Shown one piece after another: positions 1-5,558 of a DNA stretch of 8,351 bases; the first letter of the stretch is position 1; each line of letters begins with the position of its first letter. This DNA comes from Candidatus Bathyarchaeota archaeon (GTDB lineage Archaea > Asgardarchaeota > Lokiarchaeia > Sigyniarchaeales > Sigyniarchaeaceae). The stretch is from contig WJJB01000146.1 in NCBI GenBank assembly GCA_014729935.1, forward strand, positions 1-8,351, in the 5' to 3' direction. The notes under the pieces are model-generated. The model saw nothing but the letters and a program-made list of their open reading frames with translations, was not told where the DNA came from and ran no database searches. The position numbers and the translations under genes were made by a program.

Positions 1-269
1 GACCCTCGGGTCCGAATCTCGGATTAAACCTGCCAGGAAGTGATGGTGGTGGCTCTTCTGCACCACCGTCGCCACCCGGTCCACCTTCACCAGCCGCACC
101 GGCAGCTCCCGGGCCTCCTTCACCTCCTGGACCGCCATCTGGTGGTGGCATGCCCGCCGCACCCCCGAAACCTGGGGGAGGTAGTGGTGGTCCAACCGCG
201 TTCAAGAACTTGAGGGATGAAATGTTATCCGAGTTGAACCGCCTGAAGAAGATAATGAAAGGCGGTTAG
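1..269 (+). CDS. C-terminal end of a Pro/Gly-rich protein with a terminal amphipathic helix (5' truncated)
   Basis: The reading frame enters from the left edge (first whole codon at base 3) and ends at TAG 267-269, giving 88 residues. About 64 of these form a low-complexity linker made almost only of Pro, Gly, Ala and Ser, with PPSPPGPPSP-like runs and GGG/GGSGG stretches. The last 24 residues change character: TAFKNLRDEMLSELNRLKKI is charged and has leucine/methionine spacing of an amphipathic helix, followed by MKGG. This is the layout of a globular protein whose body lies outside the window, with a flexible tether and a docking or oligomerising helix at the end. Function is unknown. The order of polyproline then short basic helix recalls the tails of actin-regulating proteins such as VASP or WH2 proteins, but the spacing does not match a WH2 motif cleanly, so this is only an analogy. 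It is convergent with moaE, with 99 bp between them. Confidence 0.75.
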   Translation, partial: PSGPNLGLNLPGSDGGGSSAPPSPPGPPSPAAPAAPGPPSPPGPPSGGGMPAAPPKPGGGSGGPTAFKNLRDEMLSELNRLKKIMKGG

Positions 270-290
270 GAAATTCACTAACTTGCATCC

Positions 291-296
291 TTTTTT
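291..296 (+). terminator. T6 tract, candidate archaeal intrinsic terminator
   Basis: A run of six T lies 21 bases after the stop codon of the left-edge gene, inside the convergent gap before moaE. Archaeal RNA polymerase commonly terminates at T-rich non-template tracts without a hairpin. No convincing stem precedes it, so the call rests on the tract and its position only. Confidence 0.35.
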
Positions 297-368
297 CCAT
301 GACACGGTTTTGCGTTTGCAGTATCACGGTGGAAACGAAATTATATTGCGTGGATTGCAAATTCTGGT

Positions 369-821
369 TTACTGGTGTAACCATCTGGACGCTCCAGATT
401 GCAGGATCTCCTTTTTCCACATGGGGATTTCCCTTTTGTACCTGTCCACTGCTTCGGCAACCACGTTGAAAACTGCTTTTCTGTGTGCGCCACAACCAAT
501 AACGTGAACCATCGTTTCGTTTACAGTGAAATTTCCGGTAAAGTGAATGATGGTTAACTTCTCGACGCCGATTCTGTTAGATAACTCCCTCGCAAGTTTC
601 CTGACAGCTTTCCTTGCACTATCCTCTATGCATTCGATGACAATACTTGCCGTCTTATCTTCCTTGCCACTGGCGTTCTCTTGAACATCCTCCCTCACGA
701 TACCAGTAAAGGTAACTAAGGCTCCTACCATCCCAGGTGGTACGGTGGAAAGGAAAGATGTAATGTATTCTTCGAGGGACTTCGCTTGATCCCGAGGGAT
801 AATATCCGATTCCACGCTCAT
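369..821 (-). CDS. moaE: Molybdopterin synthase catalytic (large) subunit MoaE
   Basis: MoaE pairs with the thiocarboxylated MoaD and moves sulfur to cyclic pyranopterin monophosphate, forming the dithiolene of molybdopterin in the cytosol. Numbered from the ATG at 821 (150 aa, the usual family size), the family core GALVTFTGIVRED lies near residues 33-45. The His-Arg pair is H113-R114 in CGAHRKAVF, and the two active-site lysines are K129 and K136 in KREIPMWKKE (equivalent to Lys119 and Lys126 of E. coli MoaE). The C-terminal SGASRWL is also typical. A TTG at 824 would add one residue, but the ATG at 821 overlaps the moaA-moaD stop by one base (TGATG) and has GGAGGT just upstream, so coupled translation from the ATG is more likely. 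It is the last gene of the cluster; its MoaD partner is the C-terminal domain of the gene just upstream. All catalytic residues are present. Confidence 0.95.
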   Translation of the reverse strand: MSVESDIIPRDQAKSLEEYITSFLSTVPPGMVGALVTFTGIVREDVQENASGKEDKTASIVIECIEDSARKAVRKLARELSNRIGVEKLTIIHFTGNFTVNETMVHVIGCGAHRKAVFNVVAEAVDRYKREIPMWKKEILQSGASRWLHQ

Positions 822-2104
822 CAACCTCCCGAGAACGGCGGTAATATCCTGATAGTAGAGCCTGGTTCAACCTCGTGATTCTTATCGTTGCTTGGATCCA
901 GTAATTGATCTTCCACCATGATCTTGTACCCTTTTTGGAGCTGTATCCCATGGATTTCATCCCGTTGAAGCAGCGCAGGCATGAGCTTTTCTCCAAAACG
1001 TGCTTCAAGGGCAATGAGAACATCATCGATGGATGCTTGGTCGCCATGCGGGATCACGCTTAAAATGATGGACGAAAGCCCTGCAGCATCCCTTGCCTCG
1101 GCATGGAACGTGATCTTGACTTGCATGATCTTTTCCTTATCTTCCTCAACCATAAATGGCTCCCGTTTTTTAATTGCGTCCGATAACACTTTCATGGCTT
1201 GCTCGTGAGACCTATACTTGAGTAATGTCAGCATATCAACTGGTTCCCCTTCTTGCATGAGGCATGGCTTGAGAATGCCAGAGGCGGTGACTCGAATCTT
1301 GGTGCATGCCGCGCAGAAACTGGGGGAGATTTCCACGACCTCCATGCTGGCTCCATTCTTGAAATGAATGATTTTCCGATGTTGCATATCCCTATATTCG
1401 ATGGATCTAACTGGAATCGTGATCCGGTCTAGCACCTTGGACACGTCCATGTGATGCTGCTTATAGAAACCATGCTGATTCCCGTGAACCGCATCAATCT
1501 CGTGGAGCTCAATCAACTGCAACCTGGCATCCACCTTGCCACAAAAGACTAGCATATCATCAATCTCGTGATCATTGATCCCCTTCAGGAGGACAACATT
1601 GATTTTCAGGGGGGTCAATCCGGCATCACGCGCTGCCTGGATGCCCTCGATCACCCGTTCCATGCCATCGACACCCGTGATTTGCTTGTAGGTTGCCCGA
1701 TCTAACGAACACAACGATACATTCACCCTATCCAATCCTGCAACTTTCAATTCCCATGCCGTGGTGGAAAGCTGGAACCCATTCGTTGTCATGGAAAGAT
1801 CGGTGATATTTGGAAGGCGTGAAATCTCATTTACGACCTGCAAGATGCGTGGATGCTCCAATGGTTCCCCTCCAGTGATTTTTACTTTCCTGATTCCAAA
1901 GGTTTCATGGAAAAACCCAACGATTGCCTTAACATCTTGTGGGGATAACCTGGTACCTGGTTGTCCCCCTAGATATCCCTCCTTGTCACAAAAAATGCAA
2001 GAAAATGAGCATTCCCTATTGATGGATAACCTGAGATAATCGATTTTGCGGTTGAATTCATCTACCAAGCAACCAGCATCTCCAACATCTTGCATTGGGT
2101 TCAT
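821..2104 (-). CDS. moaA-moaD: MoaA-MoaD fusion: GTP 3',8-cyclase (radical SAM) with C-terminal molybdopterin synthase sulfur carrier
   Basis: One continuous frame encodes two Moco proteins (427 aa from the ATG at 2104). Residues about 1-320 are MoaA, which uses S-adenosylmethionine and two [4Fe-4S] clusters to turn GTP into 3',8-cyclo-7,8-dihydro-GTP. The radical SAM motif is C32-x3-C36-x2-C39 in CSFSCIFC, followed by TGGEPL at 77-82. The C-terminal GTP-binding cluster ligands are C264, C267 and C281 in CAACTKIRVTASGILKPCL. Residues 327-427 are a MoaD ubiquitin-like fold starting MQVKITFHAEARDAAG and ending PPFSGG, the Gly-Gly tail that is adenylated and thiocarboxylated. The MoaA part ends around KKREPFM and has no GG tail of its own, unlike bacterial MoaA. 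The start at 2104 forms an ATGA overlap with the moaC-moaB stop and has GAGG upstream. An ATG at 2209 would run 105 bases into moaC-moaB and add 35 residues unlike MoaA, so it was not used. Confidence 0.93.
   Translation of the reverse strand: MNPMQDVGDAGCLVDEFNRKIDYLRLSINRECSFSCIFCDKEGYLGGQPGTRLSPQDVKAIVGFFHETFGIRKVKITGGEPLEHPRILQVVNEISRLPNITDLSMTTNGFQLSTTAWELKVAGLDRVNVSLCSLDRATYKQITGVDGMERVIEGIQAARDAGLTPLKINVVLLKGINDHEIDDMLVFCGKVDARLQLIELHEIDAVHGNQHGFYKQHHMDVSKVLDRITIPVRSIEYRDMQHRKIIHFKNGASMEVVEISPSFCAACTKIRVTASGILKPCLMQEGEPVDMLTLLKYRSHEQAMKVLSDAIKKREPFMVEEDKEKIMQVKITFHAEARDAAGLSSIILSVIPHGDQASIDDVLIALEARFGEKLMPALLQRDEIHGIQLQKGYKIMVEDQLLDPSNDKNHEVEPGSTIRILPPFSGG
824..829 (-). promoter_or_regulatory. 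moaE Shine-Dalgarno GGAGGT inside the MoaD Gly-Gly codons
   Basis: On the - strand the end of moaA-moaD reads CCG CCG TTC TCG GGA GGT TGA. The two glycine codons of the functional MoaD tail, GGA GGT, form a full SD for moaE, whose ATG overlaps the TGA. Only three bases separate GGAGG from the ATG, shorter than usual, which fits termination-reinitiation more than free initiation. Confidence 0.6.
1124..1138 (-). promoter_or_regulatory. Possible internal start (SD + ATG) for free MoaD
   Basis: Inside the fusion, exactly where the MoaD domain begins, the - strand has AAGGA (1138-1134), seven bases, then ATG (1126-1124). Translation from here would give a 101-aa protein starting MQVKITF, a normal MoaD N-terminus. 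The upstream codons are rich in GAG/AAG/GAA, which makes purine-rich SD-like strings easy to get by chance, so use of this site is not established. Confidence 0.35.
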
Positions 2105-3123
2105 TCCTCTTTCCGGAGTTGCGATAGAATATGCCCAGCCTCGGGAATTATCAATTTCTCGATCGCGAGGACGACTGCTTTTGGTGAGCCAGGCACGCAG
2201 AAAATGCATTTACCATCCTTGATGAATGCTGTCGATCTGCTTAACATGGCAGCCGCACCAATTTCCTGGTAGCTCAGCTTCCGGAAGAGCTCCCCGAAGC
2301 CAGGCAGCAAGCCATATCCCAAGCTGCGCAGGGTCTCCACGGTCCTGTCCCGGGGAGATATTCCCGTACCTCCACTTAGCATGATAATATCTATCATTTC
2401 ATTTTCCATGGTTTGCTGAACCAGTGATTGTATTTTGGAAGCATCATCTGCCGTGAACTGGCTGGAAACTAAATGCACGCTGCTCCCATCCAATGCACCT
2501 TTCACAGCCTCGATGGTTCGATCGCTGGATGTCTTTCCAGCGCGTTGTTCCTTGAATCGCGTGGTGCTCACGATGATCAATGCCATGTTCACCTTCTTGG
2601 GAGATGCTCTCTTGTGCATGGAAACCGTGTCCGGAAGGGTCATTTCTTCACCTTGATGCTTGCTCGCAGGTTCCCCCCCAATCGGGTTTTTCATCTTTTT
2701 ATCCACGGTTATATCCTTAATGATCGTTGATGGATATTGTCCATATTCATCCTTCTCATGCATCTTCACCATGTCCCAAATGTTCAGTAAGGTAACGGTC
2801 GTGGCTGTTAGAGCCTCCATCTCCACCCCGGTACGTTCATTCGCCTTGACAGTGCTCTTTACTGCAATGAAATCATCGTGTATCTCGATATCAACGGTAA
2901 TGCTTGACAAGGAGAGAGGGTGGCATAATGGAAGGATGCTTGGAACTTGCTTTGCTGCCAAGATCCCTGCAAGTTTCGATGCCCCAATTACATCTCCTTT
3001 TTCCAACTTTCCTGAGCGTATCAAGTGAATCGTTCGAGTAGAGAGATGAATTTCTCCAGAAGCAGCCGCCATCCTTGCGGAATCTGGCTTCTCGCTCACG
3101 TCGATCATGTGCAATCTTGTCAT
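2101..3123 (-). CDS. moaC-moaB: MoaC-MoaB fusion: cyclic pyranopterin monophosphate synthase joined to molybdopterin adenylyltransferase
   Basis: The 340-aa product joins two steps that are not consecutive in the pathway. Residues about 1-147 are MoaC, which rearranges the MoaA product into cPMP. K42 (EKGDV) and the D117/K120 pair (WDMVK) match Lys51, Asp128 and Lys131 of E. coli MoaC, and LPLCHPL and TGVEMEALTA are family signatures. Residues about 148-177 are a polar linker rich in Glu, Lys, Ser and Pro. Residues about 178-340 are a MoaB/MogA-type domain, which adenylates molybdopterin before metal insertion: LSGGTGISPRDRT at 249-261 is the nucleotide/pterin loop, and PGFGELFRKLS, IGAAAMLSRS and VPGSPKAV are typical. 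Start: first ATG, with only a weak purine-rich stretch (AGGA) upstream; the frame gives no better choice. It follows moeA after 97 bp and overlaps moaA-moaD by 4 bp. Confidence 0.93.
   Translation of the reverse strand: MTRLHMIDVSEKPDSARMAAASGEIHLSTRTIHLIRSGKLEKGDVIGASKLAGILAAKQVPSILPLCHPLSLSSITVDIEIHDDFIAVKSTVKANERTGVEMEALTATTVTLLNIWDMVKMHEKDEYGQYPSTIIKDITVDKKMKNPIGGEPASKHQGEEMTLPDTVSMHKRASPKKVNMALIIVSTTRFKEQRAGKTSSDRTIEAVKGALDGSSVHLVSSQFTADDASKIQSLVQQTMENEMIDIIMLSGGTGISPRDRTVETLRSLGYGLLPGFGELFRKLSYQEIGAAAMLSRSTAFIKDGKCIFCVPGSPKAVVLAIEKLIIPEAGHILSQLRKEE
2641..2653 (-). promoter_or_regulatory. Possible internal start (SD + ATG) for free MoaB in the MoaC-MoaB linker
   Basis: The - strand carries AGGTGA (2653-2648), four bases, then ATG (2643-2641), codon 161 of the fusion. 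This codon lies in the linker, so initiation here would give a 180-aa protein holding the whole MoaB domain. The SD is stronger than the one before the main moaC-moaB start and matches the GGTGA used by moeA. Whether ribosomes start here is unknown. Confidence 0.4.
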
Positions 3124-3222
3124 GATAGTAATTCCTATCTTGGACGGTTCTTCATGGTTCTTGTTTTTTTCGGCATCATGGTATTATTACCTGATGGGTT
3201 AAATGTGATTGAGTGAATTGAT
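3124..3222 (-). promoter_or_regulatory. Leader between moeA and moaC-moaB
   Basis: These 99 bases separate moeA from moaC-moaB, far more than the overlaps further down the cluster, so a second promoter is possible. On the - strand there is an AT-rich GGTAATAATAC (3191-3181), which could act as a weak TATA element at a suitable distance. A 14-codon frame at 3179-3135 (MMPKKTRTMKNRPR) follows, then a short inverted repeat GATAG-N6-CTATC (3139-3124) next to the start codon; the weak SD-like AGGA overlaps its first arm and loop. None of these is strong alone. Confidence 0.25.
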
Positions 3223-4482
3223 TCATTGAAAAAGCCTAACCGAAACTGGTGTTCCTTCTTCCAAGATTTCGGTGGTCTCCGGAATCTCGATGTAGCCGTC
3301 CGCGTTGGCGAGAGTGGTGATCGTTTCCGATCCTTTCATGATTGGGATGGCAAGTCTTTTACCTTCATCCCCATCCTCGAGCATGATTGGTTTAAGCTCA
3401 CGCCTGCCAAATTCCGAATAAATTCGTTTCTCAAGAATTGCAGGAATAACATGGGGGAGCCGCGAGGGTAACCGGGACCATCGTCGCAATGCCGGCTGGA
3501 CGAACCTAATGAAAGTCATGATTGCAGATGTCGGGTTTCCAGGCAAGACGAACACGTGCTTCTTATCCATCTTGCCAAACACTATTGGCTTTCCCGGCTT
3601 CATGCGCACGCCATGAACGAGCAATTCCATGTCGTCTCGCGTCTCCAAAATGGTGGGAAATAGATCTCGATTACCTTTGGAAGTTCCCCCGGAACAGATA
3701 GCGATGTCCCCCATTGACAGTGCATCGTTTATCGTTCTTGTGAGACTTGCCTCGTCATCATCAATGATTCCCAAATAGGTTGATGAGCAGCCAGAATGAT
3801 TGAGAAGAGTAAATATGGTGGTTGAGTTCACGTCATGGATGTATCCTGGAAGTAATTCAGCCCCCGGTGGTGCCAATTCACTGCCCGTGCTGAAGTAACA
3901 TGCATTTATTTTCCGGTATACCGGGATGATCGTTTCACCCGCTGCAGCCAAGCAGCCCAATCTAGCAGGGGTTAACCATGTACCAGATTCTAGAATAAGT
4001 TCTCCCTTGGTGAGATCTGCACCTGCGGGAAGGATGTTTCCACCAGGATGGATGGGTTTTTGCACGCACACGAACTCCATCTCACGGCCATCCTGCTTCT
4101 TGAATGATTCGGTGAATTCTACCTTCACCACGGCATCCGCACCCGGGGGCACCATGGCACCCGTGGGTATATAGACGCATCTTCCATCAGAAACCTGGGT
4201 TTCCGGCCGCGCCCCCATTTCCACCGTTCCAACGACCTCCAGTGATACGGGATCATCGACGCTTGAATCGAAGGTATTGCTCGCCTTCAACGCGTAACCG
4301 TCGACTCTTGACTTGGCAAAACGTGGAACATCAATTTTGCTGTTTATCGTGCGAGAAAGAACCCGAAATGCTGCTTCATTCAGGGGTGATTCCTCAATTT
4401 CGTTGATGCGCGCGTCAATCCCACCAAGTAATGTATCGAACTCTTCAACGCGAAGTGCCGAGAGAAACCGTTTCGATGGCAT
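3223..4482 (-). CDS. moeA: Molybdopterin molybdenumtransferase MoeA
   Basis: MoeA inserts molybdate (or tungstate) into adenylated molybdopterin made by MogA/MoaB, giving the finished metal cofactor. The 419-aa length is normal for the family. Landmarks in order: SRVDGYAL at 58-65 with the conserved Asp at 61; PTGAMVPPGADAVVKVE; IHPGGNILPAGADL; STGSELAPPG; the active-site loop GDIAICSGGTSKGNRDLFP; HGVRMKPGKPIVFG; and VFVLPGNPTSAIMTF. A C-terminal beta domain follows (IPIMKGSETITTLANADGYIEIP). No second domain is fused. The ATG is preceded by GGTGA six bases upstream and by TATA-like sequences 40-65 bases upstream, so this is probably the first gene of the Moco transcription unit. The last codons include a T5 run on the coding strand, too weak to call as a terminator. 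Whether it handles Mo or W cannot be told from sequence. Confidence 0.95.
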   Translation of the reverse strand: MPSKRFLSALRVEEFDTLLGGIDARINEIEESPLNEAAFRVLSRTINSKIDVPRFAKSRVDGYALKASNTFDSSVDDPVSLEVVGTVEMGARPETQVSDGRCVYIPTGAMVPPGADAVVKVEFTESFKKQDGREMEFVCVQKPIHPGGNILPAGADLTKGELILESGTWLTPARLGCLAAAGETIIPVYRKINACYFSTGSELAPPGAELLPGYIHDVNSTTIFTLLNHSGCSSTYLGIIDDDEASLTRTINDALSMGDIAICSGGTSKGNRDLFPTILETRDDMELLVHGVRMKPGKPIVFGKMDKKHVFVLPGNPTSAIMTFIRFVQPALRRWSRLPSRLPHVIPAILEKRIYSEFGRRELKPIMLEDGDEGKRLAIPIMKGSETITTLANADGYIEIPETTEILEEGTPVSVRLFQ

Positions 4483-4488
4483 GCTGGT

Positions 4489-4493
4489 TCACC
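4489..4493 (-). promoter_or_regulatory. moeA ribosome binding site GGTGA
   Basis: GGTGA on the - strand ends six bases before the moeA ATG. It pairs with the UCACC of the usual archaeal 16S rRNA 3' end, and it fixes the start at 4482. Confidence 0.6.
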
Positions 4494-4524
4494 GCAACGT
4501 ACATCATGATCCACCTGCCATTCT

Positions 4525-4547
4525 CTTATAATATTTGATCTTATAAT
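4525..4547 (-). promoter_or_regulatory. Candidate moeA promoter with two ATTATAAG boxes
   Basis: On the - strand ATTATAAG occurs at 4532-4525 and again at 4547-4540, 15 bp apart in the same orientation. Archaeal TATA boxes lie about 25 bp before the transcription start. The nearer box would place the start near 4500-4505, leaving a leader of about 20 bases that still includes the SD. The second copy could be a second TATA box or a regulator half-site. Confidence 0.4.
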
Positions 4548-4700
4548 GCATTTTATCCGTCTTGCGAGAGAAAACCCGCCCCTTTAGCAGTAACGGGGGA
4601 ATTTGATGTGCTCGATGCGAAGGATTGATGTTTCGGGGTCGAAATTGTTGGGATACAAGGAAGAAAGAGTTTTGCTACACGATGGAGCAGGAATTCTTGA

Positions 4701-4720
4701 TGCCACTAGCTTTTGTGGCA
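4701..4720. repeat. Small inverted repeat (6-bp stem, 8-base loop)
   Basis: TGCCAC at 4701-4706 and GTGGCA at 4715-4720 are perfect complements. There is no T tract after it on either strand, so it is not a typical terminator. It may be chance. Confidence 0.3.
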
Positions 4721-4772
4721 GCTTGAAATGGGAAGCGAGATATTTGTCGGAGCCGGGTTAAAATGTAGTCGA

Positions 4773-4784
4773 TGATAATTATCA
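4773..4784. repeat. Perfect 12-bp palindrome TGATAATTATCA
   Basis: The 12 bases are exactly self-complementary and the symmetry stops sharply on both sides. This size and AT-rich core suit a dimeric helix-turn-helix regulator site. It lies 94-105 bases past the endonuclease stop and about 290 bases before the moeA start, so a link to moeA is possible but remote. Confidence 0.35.
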
Positions 4785-4876
4785 AGTTCCCCCGATACTG
4801 TTTAGGGCGTGGTAGTTCAATAAACAAGCTTGGAAATAGATTCTTGGATCAGCGCTCTTTTCTTGAATGACAGGCT

Positions 4877-5494
4877 TCAGGGTTTGAACCATCTAAAGAC
4901 ATAATATGATATCTTAGTTAACTTGGAATCTAGTGATGAAATACTGGCAAGCACGAATCGTTTTTTCACAGATGTGGCGAGCCGTCCCGCTCGAACCATA
5001 TCCATGGCCGAGATCTGGTTTTCATGTTCTAGAACCTGCACGACAAAGGATGAGTGGTCAAGACCAGGCCCCTGCTTGTACACGGTAAAATCAGCACCGA
5101 ATTTCAACCCAGGACGGACGATGTATCCCTTTTCCCTGAGATCATCGTATACAAGGCTTTTTTCCTTGAACCTCTCGTGAGATTGGGTTGCAATATCTCG
5201 CAAATTTTCCCGGGTGATTTGGTTTCCCGTTCTTGCATCAATTATCTTTAGCCACCCCTTTCCCATCAGGTAACTTGCTTCTATGAAATTCACCTGCAAT
5301 TCACGGTCAAATGCGAGATGCGGATCTGGCTTTCGAATTCCAATGGGTTTCCCGAAAAAGCCCCTGGCGTACAGGGATGAGCCTTGATCGTGATCAAAGA
5401 TGATGATTTGTTCACCAACAAATTTCGCCACGTATGGTGGATCGAGATCACGGCGAATGCTGGAAAGTCGCTCATGCAAGTCTTCCTCGGTCAT
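4877..5494 (-). CDS. endA: tRNA-intron endonuclease (archaeal splicing endonuclease subunit)
   Basis: The enzyme cuts at bulge-helix-bulge structures to release introns from precursor tRNAs, using an RNase A-like Tyr/His/Lys triad and no metal. In this 205-aa protein the C-terminal catalytic domain is clear: YDDLREKGYIVRPGLKFGADFTVY at 116-139 with Y139, H147 in DHSSFVV, and K178 in RLATSVKKRFVLA. Residues about 20-110 match the N-terminal domain (GFFGKP at 45-50 and the NFIEASYLMGKGWL region at 69-82). The length is slightly above the roughly 170-180 residues of homotetrameric enzymes and well below the fused two-repeat type, so it is either an alpha4-type enzyme or the catalytic partner of a second subunit encoded elsewhere. 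The ATG has only GGT as SD-like sequence, so initiation may be from a very short leader. It is divergent from the VWA gene and does not belong with the Moco genes by function. Confidence 0.93.
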   Translation of the reverse strand: MTEEDLHERLSSIRRDLDPPYVAKFVGEQIIIFDHDQGSSLYARGFFGKPIGIRKPDPHLAFDRELQVNFIEASYLMGKGWLKIIDARTGNQITRENLRDIATQSHERFKEKSLVYDDLREKGYIVRPGLKFGADFTVYKQGPGLDHSSFVVQVLEHENQISAMDMVRAGRLATSVKKRFVLASISSLDSKLTKISYYVFRWFKP

Positions 5495-5558
5495 GTATTA
5501 TTACCACGTTATCTAATGGTTGAGGCTAGAGGATTATAATGAGAGATTCTATATATTC
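5495..5558. promoter_or_regulatory. Short divergent promoter region between endonuclease and VWA genes
   Basis: Only 44 bp separate the two start codons. TATA-like strings are TTATAAT at 5534-5540 and the near-symmetric CTATATATTC at 5549-5558. Read on the - strand either could serve the endonuclease gene. Read on the + strand the second would place transcription start near 5580, downstream of the ATG at 5539, which would favour the ATG at 5599. The GAGG at 5529-5532, six bases before the ATG at 5539, argues the other way. Confidence 0.35.

Larger units (their letters stand above)
4548..4876. other. Gene-free stretch between endonuclease and moeA
   Basis: I found no credible protein frame, tRNA or C/D-box RNA here on either strand. 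It holds a 12-bp palindrome and a 6-bp stem hairpin (listed separately). Near 4570-4602 the - strand has CCCC and GGGG arms around a 12-base loop, followed by CGGGTTTT, a weak terminator-like shape in the direction of the endonuclease gene. At this length it may contain regulatory sites or an unrecognised small RNA. Confidence 0.5.

Noticed and set aside
202..495. 97-codon - strand frame beyond moaE
   Set aside because: It overlaps the MoaE C-terminus in another frame and the Pro-rich gene tail; no family features.
655..1047. 130-codon open frame on the - strand
   Set aside because: It lies across the moaA-moaD/moaE junction in another frame; both overlapping genes have clear family motifs.
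2105..2209. Upstream ATG at 2209 as the start of moaA-moaD
   Set aside because: It would add 35 residues read from the shifted frame of the MoaB C-terminus, which do not resemble MoaA; the ATG at 2104 overlaps the preceding stop and has an SD.
2598..2680. Frameshift or assembly artefact creating the MoaC-MoaB fusion
   Set aside because: The frame is continuous through a polar linker of ordinary composition and both domains are complete, so a true fusion is the simpler reading.
2660..3028. 122-codon open frame on the + strand
   Set aside because: Antisense to the MoaC domain; composition is that of a shadow frame.
3124..3222. Molybdenum cofactor riboswitch in the leader of moaC-moaB
   Set aside because: The 99 bases are AT-rich and lack the long GC-rich multi-stem architecture of the Moco RNA, which is known from bacteria.
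4548..4876. tRNA or C/D-box RNA in the gene-free stretch next to the splicing endonuclease
   Set aside because: No GGTTCRANYCC-like T-arm with matching acceptor ends, and no paired RTGATGA and CTGA boxes at suitable spacing on either strand.
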